NCBI RefSeq assembly: GCF_000419585.1
Contig: NZ_ATTH01000001.1
Coordinates: 1,510,005-1,574,004 of the forward strand
DNA from: Salisaeta longa DSM 21114
GTDB lineage: Bacteria > Bacteroidota > Rhodothermia > Rhodothermales > Salinibacteraceae
Length of the DNA: 64,000 nucleotides
Reading direction: 5' to 3'
In this document: piece by piece, positions 16,644 to 24,383 of the stretch
Numbering within the stretch: the stretch's first letter is position 1
Layout of the letters: every line of letters begins with the position of its first letter
Made by a program: the position numbers and the translations under genes
The notes under the pieces: model-generated
Told to the model about the DNA's origin: nothing
The model's input: the letters and a program-made list of their open reading frames with translations, nothing else
Databases searched by the model: none

Positions 16644-18146
16644 TTGCCTCGTTCTCGTACCAGCGGCATCCTGCTGCATATCACCTCGCTACCCAGCGCC
16701 TACGGCATTGGCGACCTGGGGCCCGCGGCCTACCGCTTCGCCGACTGGCTCGCCCACACGCGCCAGCAGCTCTGGCAACTGCTGCCCTTAGGGCCGGTGG
16801 GGAAAGGCGCCTCGCCCTACACCAGCCCCTCCACGTTTGCCGGCAACCCGCTGCTCATTGCCATCGACCCGCTCCTCGAACAAGACCTGCTTACCGACGA
16901 TGACGTGGCCCCGCTGCGCGCGCTCCCCCAGGACCACGTAGCCTTCGATCGGCTCATGCCTGCCAAGCGCGCCGTCCTCGAAACGGCCTTCCAGCGCTTT
17001 GAAGCGGCAAGCGGCGCCTCCGACCGCGCGGCCTTTCGGACGTTCTGGACGCGCAACGCCGACTGGCTCGACGACTACGCCCTGTTCATGGCGCTGCGCG
17101 ATGCCCACGACGGCGCGCCCTGGACCGACTGGGATCCTGCCCTTGCCTACCGCGACCCCGATGCCCTCGACACCGCCCGCGAGGTGTACGCCTCCGAGCG
17201 CCGCATGTACGCGTTCTGGCAGTTCCTCTTTCAGCGCCAGTGGGCGGCCCTGCGCTCCTACTGCCACGCCCGCCGCATTCGCTTCTTTGGCGATGTGCCC
17301 ATCTACGTGGCCCACGACAGCGCGGACGTGTGGGCGCACCAACGGCTCTTTCAGCTCGATAGCGACGGCGCCCCCACCGCCGTAGCGGGCGTTCCGCCGG
17401 ACTACTTCAGTCCGAAGGGGCAGCGCTGGGGCAACCCGCTCTACCGATGGGACCGCATGGCGCACAATGGCTTTGCGTGGTGGATGCGGCGCTTTCAGCA
17501 TGTCCTTGGCCGGATCGACCTGGCCCGCGTCGACCACTTCCGGGGGTTTGCGTCGTACTGGCGCATCCCGGCCTCGGCCTCTACGGCCATTAAAGGATCG
17601 TGGGCCGACGGCCCGGGGGCCGCGTTCTTCCGGCGCCTGGCCGACGTGGTGGGCCTCGACGGCATCGTAGCCGAAGACCTGGGCACCATCACCCCCGATG
17701 TGACGGAGCTGCGCGACGCGTTCGACCTGCCCGGCATGGCCGTCCTCCAGTTTGCCTTCGAGAACGACCCCTCCAACGCCTACCTCCCCCACAACTTCCG
17801 CTCCAACTGCGTGGCGTACACCGGCACGCACGACAACAACACCATCTGCGGGTGGTGGGCCGATGAGCCGTCGGACGAGGACCGCGCGTTTGCCCGCCGC
17901 TACCTCGAAATTGGCCCCAACGACGCGGTGCACCGGCGCGCCATCCGTGCCCTGATGGCCTCGGTGGCGCAGCGCGTGGTGGTGCCCATGCAAGACGTGC
18001 TGGGGCTGGGCGCCGCCGCCCGCATGAACACGCCCGGCGAGCCCGAAGGCAATTGGACGTGGCGCCTCACACCTGATCAGCTGGAGGCGGCCGATGCAGC
18101 ATGGCTGGAGGAGCTAACGCTCACCTACGGACGCGCCCCGGTCTGA
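16644..18146 (+). CDS. malQ: 4-alpha-glucanotransferase (amylomaltase, GH77)
   Basis: 500 residues if started at TTG 16644 (then PRSRTSGILLHITSLPSAYG), the normal family N-terminus; the only upstream ATG (16536) would overlap the preceding gene by 83 bases. GH77 motifs are complete: LPLGPVGKGASPY, the nucleophile region RVDHFRGFASYW, the acid/base region IVAEDLGTITPDV, and CVAYTGTHDNNT. It moves maltosyl and longer glucans between chains, releasing glucose, in maltodextrin use. It starts 25 bases after the bPH2 pair, perhaps by chance of crowding. Its 3' end overlaps the convergent DCC gene by 33 bases. Confidence 0.93.
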   Translation: MPRSRTSGILLHITSLPSAYGIGDLGPAAYRFADWLAHTRQQLWQLLPLGPVGKGASPYTSPSTFAGNPLLIAIDPLLEQDLLTDDDVAPLRALPQDHVAFDRLMPAKRAVLETAFQRFEAASGASDRAAFRTFWTRNADWLDDYALFMALRDAHDGAPWTDWDPALAYRDPDALDTAREVYASERRMYAFWQFLFQRQWAALRSYCHARRIRFFGDVPIYVAHDSADVWAHQRLFQLDSDGAPTAVAGVPPDYFSPKGQRWGNPLYRWDRMAHNGFAWWMRRFQHVLGRIDLARVDHFRGFASYWRIPASASTAIKGSWADGPGAAFFRRLADVVGLDGIVAEDLGTITPDVTELRDAFDLPGMAVLQFAFENDPSNAYLPHNFRSNCVAYTGTHDNNTICGWWADEPSDEDRAFARRYLEIGPNDAVHRRAIRALMASVAQRVVVPMQDVLGLGAAARMNTPGEPEGNWTWRLTPDQLEAADAAWLEELTLTYGRAPV

Positions 18147-18578
18147 ACCGCTAAGCGCGCCGCCGTCAATGTCGTCCGGGGCGGTAACGAAGCGTGCGCG
18201 CTCTTCGGGCGTGGGCACGCGGCACGTGTCGCGCGTGCCGAACCAGTCGTAGCGCTGCGCGGCCACCCACCGGTACACGGCATCGCGCACCGGCTTCGGG
18301 ATGAGGCCCAACAGAACCGCAAGCACCGGCGCGCCGGGCCACGACAGGTCGCGCACGATCCGGAGTACCGCCTCCGACTGGGTGTACGCGCGGCCGTCGG
18401 CGATGACGACGAGGCTGTCGAGGGTGGCGGGCAGGTTGTAAGCCTGCAGCAGCGTCTCGCCCACTTCCGACTGCAACGACGCAAACCGGAACCGTTCGTG
18501 GGCGTCGTGCCGCATGACGAAGTCGACGGCGCCGTTGCACAGGTTGCACACGCCGTCAAACAAAACAATGGGAGCCAT
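18114..18578 (-). CDS. DCC-family (DUF393) thiol-disulfide oxidoreductase-like protein
   Basis: 154 residues from ATG 18578 (MAPIVLFDGVCNLCNGAVDF). The DGVCNLC motif near the N-terminus is the DxxCxxC signature of the DCC family, which has a thioredoxin-like fold with two redox-active Cys. SEAVLRIVRDL and the C-terminal RYDWFGTRDTC also match. The physiological substrate of the family is unknown. The longer open frame upstream (to 19163) is a shadow of the NUDIX gene. It overlaps malQ tail-to-tail by 33 bases and is divergent from the NUDIX gene. Confidence 0.88.
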   Translation of the reverse strand: MAPIVLFDGVCNLCNGAVDFVMRHDAHERFRFASLQSEVGETLLQAYNLPATLDSLVVIADGRAYTQSEAVLRIVRDLSWPGAPVLAVLLGLIPKPVRDAVYRWVAAQRYDWFGTRDTCRVPTPEERARFVTAPDDIDGGALSGSDRGASVGER

Positions 18579-18683
18579 CGGCTTGCTGATGATGAAGAAG
18601 CGCGGATTGAAGCGACGAATCCATCGCCTGCTGCACAGGTTGCACTGTATCGAGTCTTTCAAGTTCACGCACGCCCCGGCCGC

Positions 18684-19232
18684 ATGGAGCTGACCGAAGC
18701 GCCCCTCACGTCTGAGTCCGTCTACGACGGCGCCCTCTTGCACGCCTACCGCGACACGGCCCGCTTGCCCGACGGCAGCACCGGCGTGCGCGAATGGATC
18801 GACCATCCCGGCGCGGCGGCCATTGTGCCACTGCTGGACACGGGCGAGACGGTGCTCATCCGCCAGTTTCGGTACCCGCCGCGGCGCACCTTTCTGGAAG
18901 TGCCCGCCGGCAAGATGGACCGTCCGGACGAGGACCCCGCCACCGTCGCGGCCCGCGAGCTGTCGGAGGAAACCGGCTACACGGCCGCGCGCTTCACGGC
19001 CCTCGGGGCCATCTACCCGTGCATCGGCTACAGCAACGAGGTCATTCACTTCTTCCTGGCCGAAGGCCTGGAGGCGGGCACGCAAGACTTGGCCGAAGGC
19101 GAGTTTGTGGAGGTGGAGCGCCTCGACTTTGCCGCGGCCGTCGAGCGCGCACGCACCGGGCAACTACGCGACATGAAGACCGTCACGGCCCTAACGCTGG
19201 CCGCGGCGCATCTTGAAAATTCAGCAGAGTGA
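18684..19232 (+). CDS. NUDIX hydrolase, ADP-ribose pyrophosphatase-like
   Basis: 182 residues from ATG 18684 (MELTEAPLTSESVYDG). The NUDIX box is GKMDRPDEDPATVAARELSEETGY, with one more residue than the canonical spacing before the first Glu, as in ADP-ribose diphosphatases; RQFRYP upstream and IGYSNE downstream are further ADPRase-type marks. It likely cleaves ADP-ribose or a related nucleoside diphosphate sugar to AMP, using Mg ions held by the REXXEE Glu residues. A weak hairpin with a T run follows the stop (19240-19258). Confidence 0.87.
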   Translation: MELTEAPLTSESVYDGALLHAYRDTARLPDGSTGVREWIDHPGAAAIVPLLDTGETVLIRQFRYPPRRTFLEVPAGKMDRPDEDPATVAARELSEETGYTAARFTALGAIYPCIGYSNEVIHFFLAEGLEAGTQDLAEGEFVEVERLDFAAAVERARTGQLRDMKTVTALTLAAAHLENSAE

Positions 19233-19239
19233 AACAACC

Positions 19240-19258
19240 CACGCGTCGCGTGTTTTTT
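19240..19258 (+). terminator. Short intrinsic terminator after NUDIX gene
   Basis: CACGC (19240-19244), loop GTC, GCGTG (19248-19252), then six T. The stem is only 5 pairs, so strength is uncertain. Confidence 0.55.
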
Positions 19259-19322
19259 GCATAGGCTACGTGGCGCGCACTTGCGCCTTCACCGGATTCT
19301 TGTTGCACGGACCTGCACCCTC

Positions 19323-19706
19323 ATGTTTACGTTCCTGATCGTCCTGATTGCGCTGATCGCGCTCCTTATGTCCATCATCATTCTGCTGCAAAGCGGACAG
19401 GGAGGCGGACTCGCGGGCATCGCATCAACCGGTGCCACCCGCCAGGTGCTGGGCTCGCGGCAGGCGCCCGATCTGCTGGAAAAAGCAACATGGACGCTCG
19501 CCTCGATCTTTGTGGTGCTGTGCATCCTGAGCAACTTCTTCATCGACACCGGCGAAGAGGGCAGTGTGATTCAGCAGAATGCGCAACAGGGGCAAACGCA
19601 GCAAACCGCACCGCAGCCGCCCGCGCCGGGACAAGGCGCTGCGCCGCTTCCGGGCAATGGCGCCGCCCCGTCGGGCAACGGCGCTGGAACAGGCGGCAGC
19701 AACTGA
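19323..19706 (+). CDS. secG: Preprotein translocase subunit SecG
   Basis: 127 residues from ATG 19323 (MFTFLIVLIALIALLMSIIILLQSG). Two membrane helices (1-23 and 55-75) flank the family loop QSGQGGGLAGIASTGATRQVLGSR. SecG binds SecY/SecE and helps protein export. The C-terminal 45 residues are a Gln/Pro/Gly-rich tail, longer than in E. coli but common in Bacteroidota. panC starts 46 bases downstream on the same strand. Confidence 0.9.
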   Translation: MFTFLIVLIALIALLMSIIILLQSGQGGGLAGIASTGATRQVLGSRQAPDLLEKATWTLASIFVVLCILSNFFIDTGEEGSVIQQNAQQGQTQQTAPQPPAPGQGAAPLPGNGAAPSGNGAGTGGSN

Positions 19707-19752
19707 TCGCTCCAGCCCGCGCGGCCCTCTCTCATCGGTTGGCTCCCCCTGC

Positions 19753-20634
19753 ATGAAGGTTTTTCGCACCGTCGACGCGATGCAGCAGCATGCGCGTTCC
19801 GTGGCCCGCACCGGCCGTACCCACGCGCTGGTGCCCACCATGGGCGCGCTGCATGACGGCCATCTGGCCCTGGTGCGCGAAGCGCTCGACCACGCCGATC
19901 ACGTCACCGTCTCCATCTTCGTCAACCCCACGCAGTTCGCGCCCGACGAGGATTACGAGAGCTATCCGCGCACGCTGGACGCCGACCGCGAGCAGCTCGA
20001 TGCCCTAGGCGTCGATGCCGTGTTTGCCCCCTCGGTCGATGAGATGTACCCGCACCACGCCGACGACACGCTGGCCGGGCCCCTGGCGTGGGTCACCGTC
20101 GACCGGCTCAACGAAACGCTGTGCGGCCGCTACCGCGACGGCCACTTTCGCGGCGTCACCACCGTCGTCACCAAGCTGTTTAACGCCTGCCGGCCCGACG
20201 TAGCCGTGTTTGGGGAAAAAGACGCGCAGCAGCTCGTCATTTTGCGGCGGATGACCGACGAATTGCTGTTTGACATCGACATCGTGGGCGTACCCATCGT
20301 ACGGGCGCCCGACGGGCTGGCACGGTCCTCGCGCAACGCCTATCTCTCGGAAGACGAACGCGCCCAGGCGACCGTGCTCTCCGACGCCGTTTCGGCGGCC
20401 CGCGCGCGCATCGAGGCGGGGGAACAGCGGGCCGAAGCGGTGGTAGGTGCGATGCAGCAGGCGCTGCGCAGCGCCCCCGACGCCCGCGTGCAATACGCTG
20501 AGGTGGTGGACGCCCACACGCTGCGCCCGGTCGACACGCTGCACCCTGGCCAGGACGTACTGGCTGCGGTGGCGGTCTTTTTTGGCGACACGCGCCTCAT
20601 CGACAACGCGTTCGTCACCGTGCCCGCCGCCTGA
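19753..20634 (+). CDS. panC: Pantothenate synthetase
   Basis: 293 residues from ATG 19753 (MKVFRTVDAMQQHARSV). ATP-binding and catalytic motifs are complete: LVPTMGALHDGHLALV (HIGH-like), SIFVNPTQFAPDEDY, VFGEKDAQQL and the KMSKS-like SSRNAYLSEDER. It joins pantoate and beta-alanine to make pantothenate. panD, which supplies the beta-alanine, follows after 33 bases, so the two form a vitamin B5 unit. Confidence 0.95.
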   Translation: MKVFRTVDAMQQHARSVARTGRTHALVPTMGALHDGHLALVREALDHADHVTVSIFVNPTQFAPDEDYESYPRTLDADREQLDALGVDAVFAPSVDEMYPHHADDTLAGPLAWVTVDRLNETLCGRYRDGHFRGVTTVVTKLFNACRPDVAVFGEKDAQQLVILRRMTDELLFDIDIVGVPIVRAPDGLARSSRNAYLSEDERAQATVLSDAVSAARARIEAGEQRAEAVVGAMQQALRSAPDARVQYAEVVDAHTLRPVDTLHPGQDVLAAVAVFFGDTRLIDNAFVTVPAA

Positions 20635-20667
20635 TTCGCTTGCTCCCTCTCGACGTTTCGCCCGCCG

Positions 20668-21093
20668 ATGACCATTACGATGTTCAAGGCGAAGCTCCAC
20701 CAGCTTCGCGTCACCCAGGCCGACCTCTACTACGAAGGCTCGATCACCATCGACGCCGACCTGCTGGATGAAGCCGGCATCTTGCCCTACGAGAAGGTGC
20801 AGGTGGTGAACGTCAACAACGGCGCGCGCCTCGAAACGTACACCATCCCCGGCGTTCGGGGCGAGCGCACCGTGTGCCTCAACGGTCCGGCTGCGCGCCT
20901 CGCCAGCACCGGCGACCAAGTGATTGCCATCGCCTACACCGAGCTGACGCCCGAGGAGGCCGAGCAGCATCAGCCGCGCGTGGTCATCGTCGACGAGAAC
21001 AACGACCCGAAAGAGGTGATGACGCTCGATGTGCAGCACGACCCGCCGCGCGAGCCGAAGCGCGTCCGCAACGACGTCCCCGCCTCCGCGTAG
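20668..21093 (+). CDS. panD: Aspartate 1-decarboxylase proenzyme
   Basis: 141 residues. The self-cleavage site is YYEGSITID, where cutting between Gly24 and Ser25 creates the pyruvoyl cofactor. KVQVVNVNNGARLETYTI and GDQVIAIAYTE are typical. It decarboxylates aspartate to beta-alanine. The C-terminal 25 residues after the core are a charged extension. It sits just after panC, its pathway partner. Confidence 0.95.
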   Translation: MTITMFKAKLHQLRVTQADLYYEGSITIDADLLDEAGILPYEKVQVVNVNNGARLETYTIPGVRGERTVCLNGPAARLASTGDQVIAIAYTELTPEEAEQHQPRVVIVDENNDPKEVMTLDVQHDPPREPKRVRNDVPASA

Positions 21094-21103
21094 CCCGCTC
21101 GTC

Positions 21104-22552
21104 CTACGCTGCTTCCGTCGGGTGCGCGGGCTGCGGCCATCCCAACGACACGGCGCTGTATACCGCGGCCGCCGCGGCAATGCCAAACGCATTGGCATCC
21201 AATCCCCAGGGCAGCGCCCATCCGCTTGCGCCCAGCGCCACCGTCGTGGTGCCGCCCACAAGCATCGCCCCAATGGCGCCCGCACGCGTGCCCCATGACG
21301 TAAAGAGCGCGCCGAGCAGCGGCACCAGCAGGCCCGACACCATGAAGGCGTACGACTTGAGCATCAGGTTCAGGACGTTCTCCATGGAAAGCGCCAGCAC
21401 GAGGGCCGCGCTCCCCAAGCCCACCGTGGCCCACTGCGACCGCTGCACCGCCTGCGCGTGCGTCTCGGACGGCAAAAACGCATCGATGATATCCGACGTG
21501 AGATTGCCCGAGGCAGCGACCAGGCAGCTATCGGCCGTCGACATGATCGCTGAGAAGTACGCCGACAGCATGAGGCCCAAGAGGCCCACGGGCAAGACCG
21601 TACGCAGCAAAAGCGGCAGGCCCATTTCCGCATCCATCACGGCCGCCGAGGGGTAGCCCATCGGCGCGAACATACCCTGCTCGGCCGCTACGCGCCCAAA
21701 GAGGCCCAGGGTGACGCCCATAAACGCCATCACCGGCCACTCAAAGAGGCCCGCCAGGTACCACGCGCGCTGCGCCGTCTGGGTGTCGCGGGCCGCGTAG
21801 ATGCGCTGGTAGAGCGTCATGCCCACAAACCAGATCGGCAAGATGGTTACGCCCCAGTTGATGAGGCGCACCGGCGTCACGTCTGTAAGCGACAGCATCG
21901 ACGGGTCTACCGCAGCTGTAATCCCTGCATAGCCCCCCACCGCAACGTAGCTCAGCGGCAAGCCGATGAAGATAAGCCCGCTCATCAGGATGATCCATTG
22001 CACGGTATCGGTGTAGATGACCGCCTTCATGCCGCCCATGCCGGTGTACACCACCACGATAATGCCCATTGCGATGAGCGCCGTGGTAAGCGAGAGCGGC
22101 TCGAACGTCGCCGTAGCCAACTTGGCCCCGGCCAGGATCTGCGAGCTCGTAAAGCCCGCGTAGCCCAGCGCCGAGATGATGCCCGCCAGCAGCGCCGCCG
22201 TGGGGCCATAGAAGTGGTTGAAGAGCGCCGGAAAGGTGGAGTAGTGCTCGGCCTCGCCCAATGCCTTAACGCGGGGGATGAGCACCACCGCGCTAATCCA
22301 TGCCCCGAGCAAACCGGTAAACAGCATCCATGAACCCGACAGGCCCATCATGAAGCCGAGGCCGCCCAGGCCGATGGAGAAGCCGCCGCCCACGTCGGTC
22401 GCGACCACCGAGAGGCCAATGTGGCCGCTGGACATATCGCGGCCCGCGAGGTAATAGTCGTCGGCCGTGTCGTGGTCGTGCATGAAGTAGTAGCCGATGC
22501 CGAGCACCCCGAGCATATACAGCCCGAAGATGACGCCGTCGATGATGTGCAT
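21104..22552 (-). CDS. Sodium:solute symporter (SSS family)
   Basis: 482 residues from ATG 22552 (MHIIDGVIFGLYMLGVLGIGYYF); the open frame to 22744 adds residues unlike the family. About 13 hydrophobic segments are present. The family signatures DDYYLAGRDMSSGHIGLS, GYAGFTSSQILAGAKL and LSAYFSAIMSTADSCLVAASGN are clear. The last contains the Ser/Thr pair of the sodium site. It imports a solute with sodium; the substrate (sugar, amino acid, proline or other) cannot be told by eye. It is convergent with panD with a 10-base gap. Confidence 0.9.
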   Translation of the reverse strand: MHIIDGVIFGLYMLGVLGIGYYFMHDHDTADDYYLAGRDMSSGHIGLSVVATDVGGGFSIGLGGLGFMMGLSGSWMLFTGLLGAWISAVVLIPRVKALGEAEHYSTFPALFNHFYGPTAALLAGIISALGYAGFTSSQILAGAKLATATFEPLSLTTALIAMGIIVVVYTGMGGMKAVIYTDTVQWIILMSGLIFIGLPLSYVAVGGYAGITAAVDPSMLSLTDVTPVRLINWGVTILPIWFVGMTLYQRIYAARDTQTAQRAWYLAGLFEWPVMAFMGVTLGLFGRVAAEQGMFAPMGYPSAAVMDAEMGLPLLLRTVLPVGLLGLMLSAYFSAIMSTADSCLVAASGNLTSDIIDAFLPSETHAQAVQRSQWATVGLGSAALVLALSMENVLNLMLKSYAFMVSGLLVPLLGALFTSWGTRAGAIGAMLVGGTTTVALGASGWALPWGLDANAFGIAAAAAVYSAVSLGWPQPAHPTEAA

Positions 22553-22771
22553 GCGGATCAGAGCCCCTTGGCAGCAGAAAACGCGTGCGCCCGAACCCAC
22601 GCGGGCCTCGCGTGGTTCGTCGTCACGTGCATGTTGCATCCCCCGGCGGGCGCGCGTCATCGGGGCGCGCTCTGTGGAGTTCCTGTGGGGCGGTGGCCGC
22701 GCCGGAACCAAGCCAAACAGCTGTTCATTCACGGGTGCGCACATCGGCCGCTGTACGGCGGCCTCCGCAAT

Positions 22772-22856
22772 GCCCGGGTGGCGGAATTGGCAGACGCGAC
22801 GGATTCAAAATCCGTTGCCCGTTAAGGGCGTGTGGGTTCGAGTCCCACCCTGGGTA
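22772..22856 (+). tRNA. tRNA-Leu (anticodon CAA), intact copy
   Basis: The 85-base cloverleaf has acceptor GCCCGGG/CCTGGGT, anticodon arm ACGGA-TTCAAAA-TCCGT (anticodon CAA), a class II variable arm GCCC/GGGC and a fully paired T arm GTGGG-TTCGAGT-CCCAC. CCA is not encoded. Two further copies, both with damaged T arms, lie downstream at 24104 and 25690, and the DNA between them looks mobile. This copy is therefore likely the original host gene. Confidence 0.95.
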
Positions 22857-22938
22857 CCGCCATGCACTTCTGTACGTTCTACCCCCTTGCGCAAATCGCA
22901 AGCTGCAAACGCGTAGCATGAGGAACTCCTGCAGGGGG

Positions 22939-22967
22939 TTGCATTGCCCTGGCATACCTGCTATACT
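22939..22967 (+). promoter_or_regulatory. Sigma70-type promoter TTGCAT-N17-TATACT
   Basis: TTGCAT (22939-22944) and TATACT (22962-22967) are separated by 17 bases. The start point would be near 22974, 30 bases before a small ORF at 23004 and upstream of the antitoxin-like, DUF6883 and DUF4926 genes. Same -35 and spacing as the promoter at 4812-4840. Confidence 0.6.
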
Positions 22968-23003
22968 CCAAGACGTCTCCTTTTCGTCGTTTTCAGTCTC
23001 CCC

Positions 23004-23102
23004 ATGCGCCTTGAGCGTTTCCCCCAATTGGCGGAGCAGACCGCAGACAATGCCGTTGAACGACTGGCAGGAACCGATGCCCCACCGGAGGTTGCGCCAT
23101 GA
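23004..23102 (+). CDS. Possible 32-residue leader or small protein
   Basis: ATG 23004 opens a 32-codon frame (MRLERFPQLAEQTADNAVER then LAGTDAPPEVAP) ending in ATGA, which overlaps the start of the next gene. It lies 30 bases after the predicted transcription start. Overlap by ATGA suggests coupling to the antitoxin-like gene. It is too short for family assignment; it could be a translated leader or the remnant of a longer protein. Confidence 0.4.
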   Translation: MRLERFPQLAEQTADNAVERLAGTDAPPEVAP

Positions 23103-23395
23103 AAGTACGCAAACGAATCGTCATGGACGAAGCCCAGCGGCCCGTGGCCGTGCAGATCGACTACGGCGACTGGATGGAGATCGAACGCCAGCTCGACCTG
23201 GAACGGCCCGCCGAGGAGCCGTCCGAAGAAATGCTACCGTCCGGACGTACCGCCGGTGCTGATTCTCGCGAGCAGGGCGACGGCTTCGGGGCGCTTCTGG
23301 AAGACTCGCGGGGAATCTGGGAGCGCGTTGAGGGCCTCGAATACCAGCGCCGCATCCGTGAGGAATGGACGCGCCCTTGGGACCCGAAAGCATAA
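23099..23395 (+). CDS. Antitoxin-like small protein (VapB/Phd type)
   Basis: 98 residues. The start RKRIVMDEAQRPVAVQIDY and the sequence DWMEIERQL resemble the DNA-binding halves of small antitoxins of the Phd/VapB kind. The C-terminal GALLEDSRGIWERVEGLEYQ and RRIREEW resemble the toxin-binding tail of antitoxins paired with PIN toxins. No complete toxin follows. Instead the next gene, starting directly after the stop, is a DUF6883 protein, and stubs of a PIN toxin C-terminus occur further on (23990-24054 and 25538-25636). It may be an orphaned antitoxin or may now pair with the DUF6883/DUF4926 products. Confidence 0.5.
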   Translation: MKVRKRIVMDEAQRPVAVQIDYGDWMEIERQLDLERPAEEPSEEMLPSGRTAGADSREQGDGFGALLEDSRGIWERVEGLEYQRRIREEWTRPWDPKA

Positions 23396-23743
23396 ATGGA
23401 GCCACTTCCCAATCTCGAACAGGCCGTAGTTCCCAAGGAAAAGATCACCGATTATCTGCTTTCTGAGAGGCACCCGTCTGGGCGCGGCAAGGCGAAATTT
23501 TTTAAAGGCTTTGGGTTTTCGCCCGATCAATGGGAAGTTTTGGCGGATGCGCTCAAACGTCATGCCGGGCAGCACGGCGTGACACGCACCGAAGCGTCCC
23601 CGTTCGGTACGCGCTACGTCGTAGAAGGCATGATAACAACGCCGATTGGTCGCAGCCCCCAACTGCGCGCCGTATGGTTCATCAGAGAAGGTCGCGACGT
23701 TCCGCATCTCGCGACCGCCTATCCGCTGGACAAACCATCGTGA
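23396..23743 (+). CDS. DUF6883-family protein
   Basis: 115 residues; the ATG directly follows the preceding stop. The pattern KITDYLLSERHPSGRGKAKF, FKGFGFSPDQWEVLADAL, FGTRYVVEGMITTPIGRSP and LRAVWFI matches my recollection of DUF6883, a small domain of unknown function that is typically adjacent to a DUF4926 gene, as it is here (gap 5 bases). The pair is scattered in bacteria and often lies in variable regions, so a toxin-antitoxin or defence role is possible but unproven. Confidence 0.7.
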   Translation: MEPLPNLEQAVVPKEKITDYLLSERHPSGRGKAKFFKGFGFSPDQWEVLADALKRHAGQHGVTRTEASPFGTRYVVEGMITTPIGRSPQLRAVWFIREGRDVPHLATAYPLDKPS

Positions 23744-23748
23744 TTCCC

Positions 23749-23991
23749 ATGATTGAAGAGCTGAGCCAAGTCGTACTCACCGAAGACCTGCCGGAACACC
23801 ACCTGGAAGCCGGCGACATTGGCACCGTGGTGCTCGTCCACCGGAGCGCGGAGGAACCGTCCGCTGCGGCGGGCTATGAGGTTGAGTTCACCGCGCTTGA
23901 CGGCGAAACGCTGACGGTAACGTCCGTCCGTCCCGAGCAGGTGCGCCTAGCGCGCCCGCGCGAAGTGCCGCATGCCCGTGCTTTGGGTTGA
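23749..23991 (+). CDS. DUF4926-family protein
   Basis: 80 residues from ATG 23749 (MIEELSQVVLTEDLPEHHLE). AGDIGTVVLVH, followed by AGYEVEFTALDGETLTVTSV and RPEQVRL, is the compact beta-barrel pattern of DUF4926. Function is unknown. It lies 5 bases after the DUF6883 gene and ends where the direct repeat carrying the second tRNA-Leu copy begins, so the operon is the cargo of the first insert. Confidence 0.75.
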   Translation: MIEELSQVVLTEDLPEHHLEAGDIGTVVLVHRSAEEPSAAAGYEVEFTALDGETLTVTSVRPEQVRLARPREVPHARALG

Positions 23992-24188
23992 ACACGCCCG
24001 TGACTTCACCCCCGAGGCGCATGCCTTTGTCTCGCTGCCGTATACGCCTTGAAGTTAATCCCATACAAAACAGCAACTTGTCGCTGAGTGAGGTTGCAGC
24101 AATGCCCGGGTGGCGGAATTGGCAGACGCGACGGATTCAAAATCCGTTGCCCGTTGAGGGCGTGTGGGTTCGAGTCCCTCCTCGGGTA
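23990..24188 (+). repeat. Direct repeat copy A: PIN-toxin C-terminal stub plus tRNA-Leu
   Basis: About 195 bases are shared with 25577-25773. The shared part encodes the end of a PIN-domain protein (RDFTPEAHAFVSLPYTP then stop at 24054), then a 50-base spacer ending in GAGTGAGGTTGCAGCAAT, then a tRNA-Leu copy. Such a repeat is what a site-specific recombinase acting in a tRNA gene leaves at an element boundary. Confidence 0.7.
24104..24188 (+). tRNA. tRNA-Leu (CAA), second copy with damaged T arm
   Basis: Nearly identical to 22772-22856. The acceptor pairs (with GU wobbles), and the anticodon is CAA. The T stem is GTGGG/CCCTC, which has a U-U mismatch at its second pair. It may be a weak or dead tRNA left as an attachment-site duplicate. 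Confidence 0.7.
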
Positions 24189-24383
24189 CACCTGTAAAAA
24201 AATTTTATAAACCATAAACAGATATTTACGGTTTGATTTGGTTTTGGGATTTCGTCGCGCTAGCCGCACCAAAATACACTAAAATAAAGGTGATTGGTCA
24301 GTATGTGGTCAGTCACTGAACTGTTTTATGGCGCGCAATTCTGATTGCCCTTATGGTGCGTCAGCTGTCTGTCAACCCATAGC
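24189..24383. other. AT-rich patch without a gene
   Basis: This stretch (for example AAAAAAATTTTATAAACC and ATTTACGGTTTG) is far richer in A/T than the surrounding DNA. It also has a close repeat of TGGTCAGT (near 24295 and 24305). No ORF is supported. It marks imported DNA next to the tRNA-Leu attachment repeat. Confidence 0.6.
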
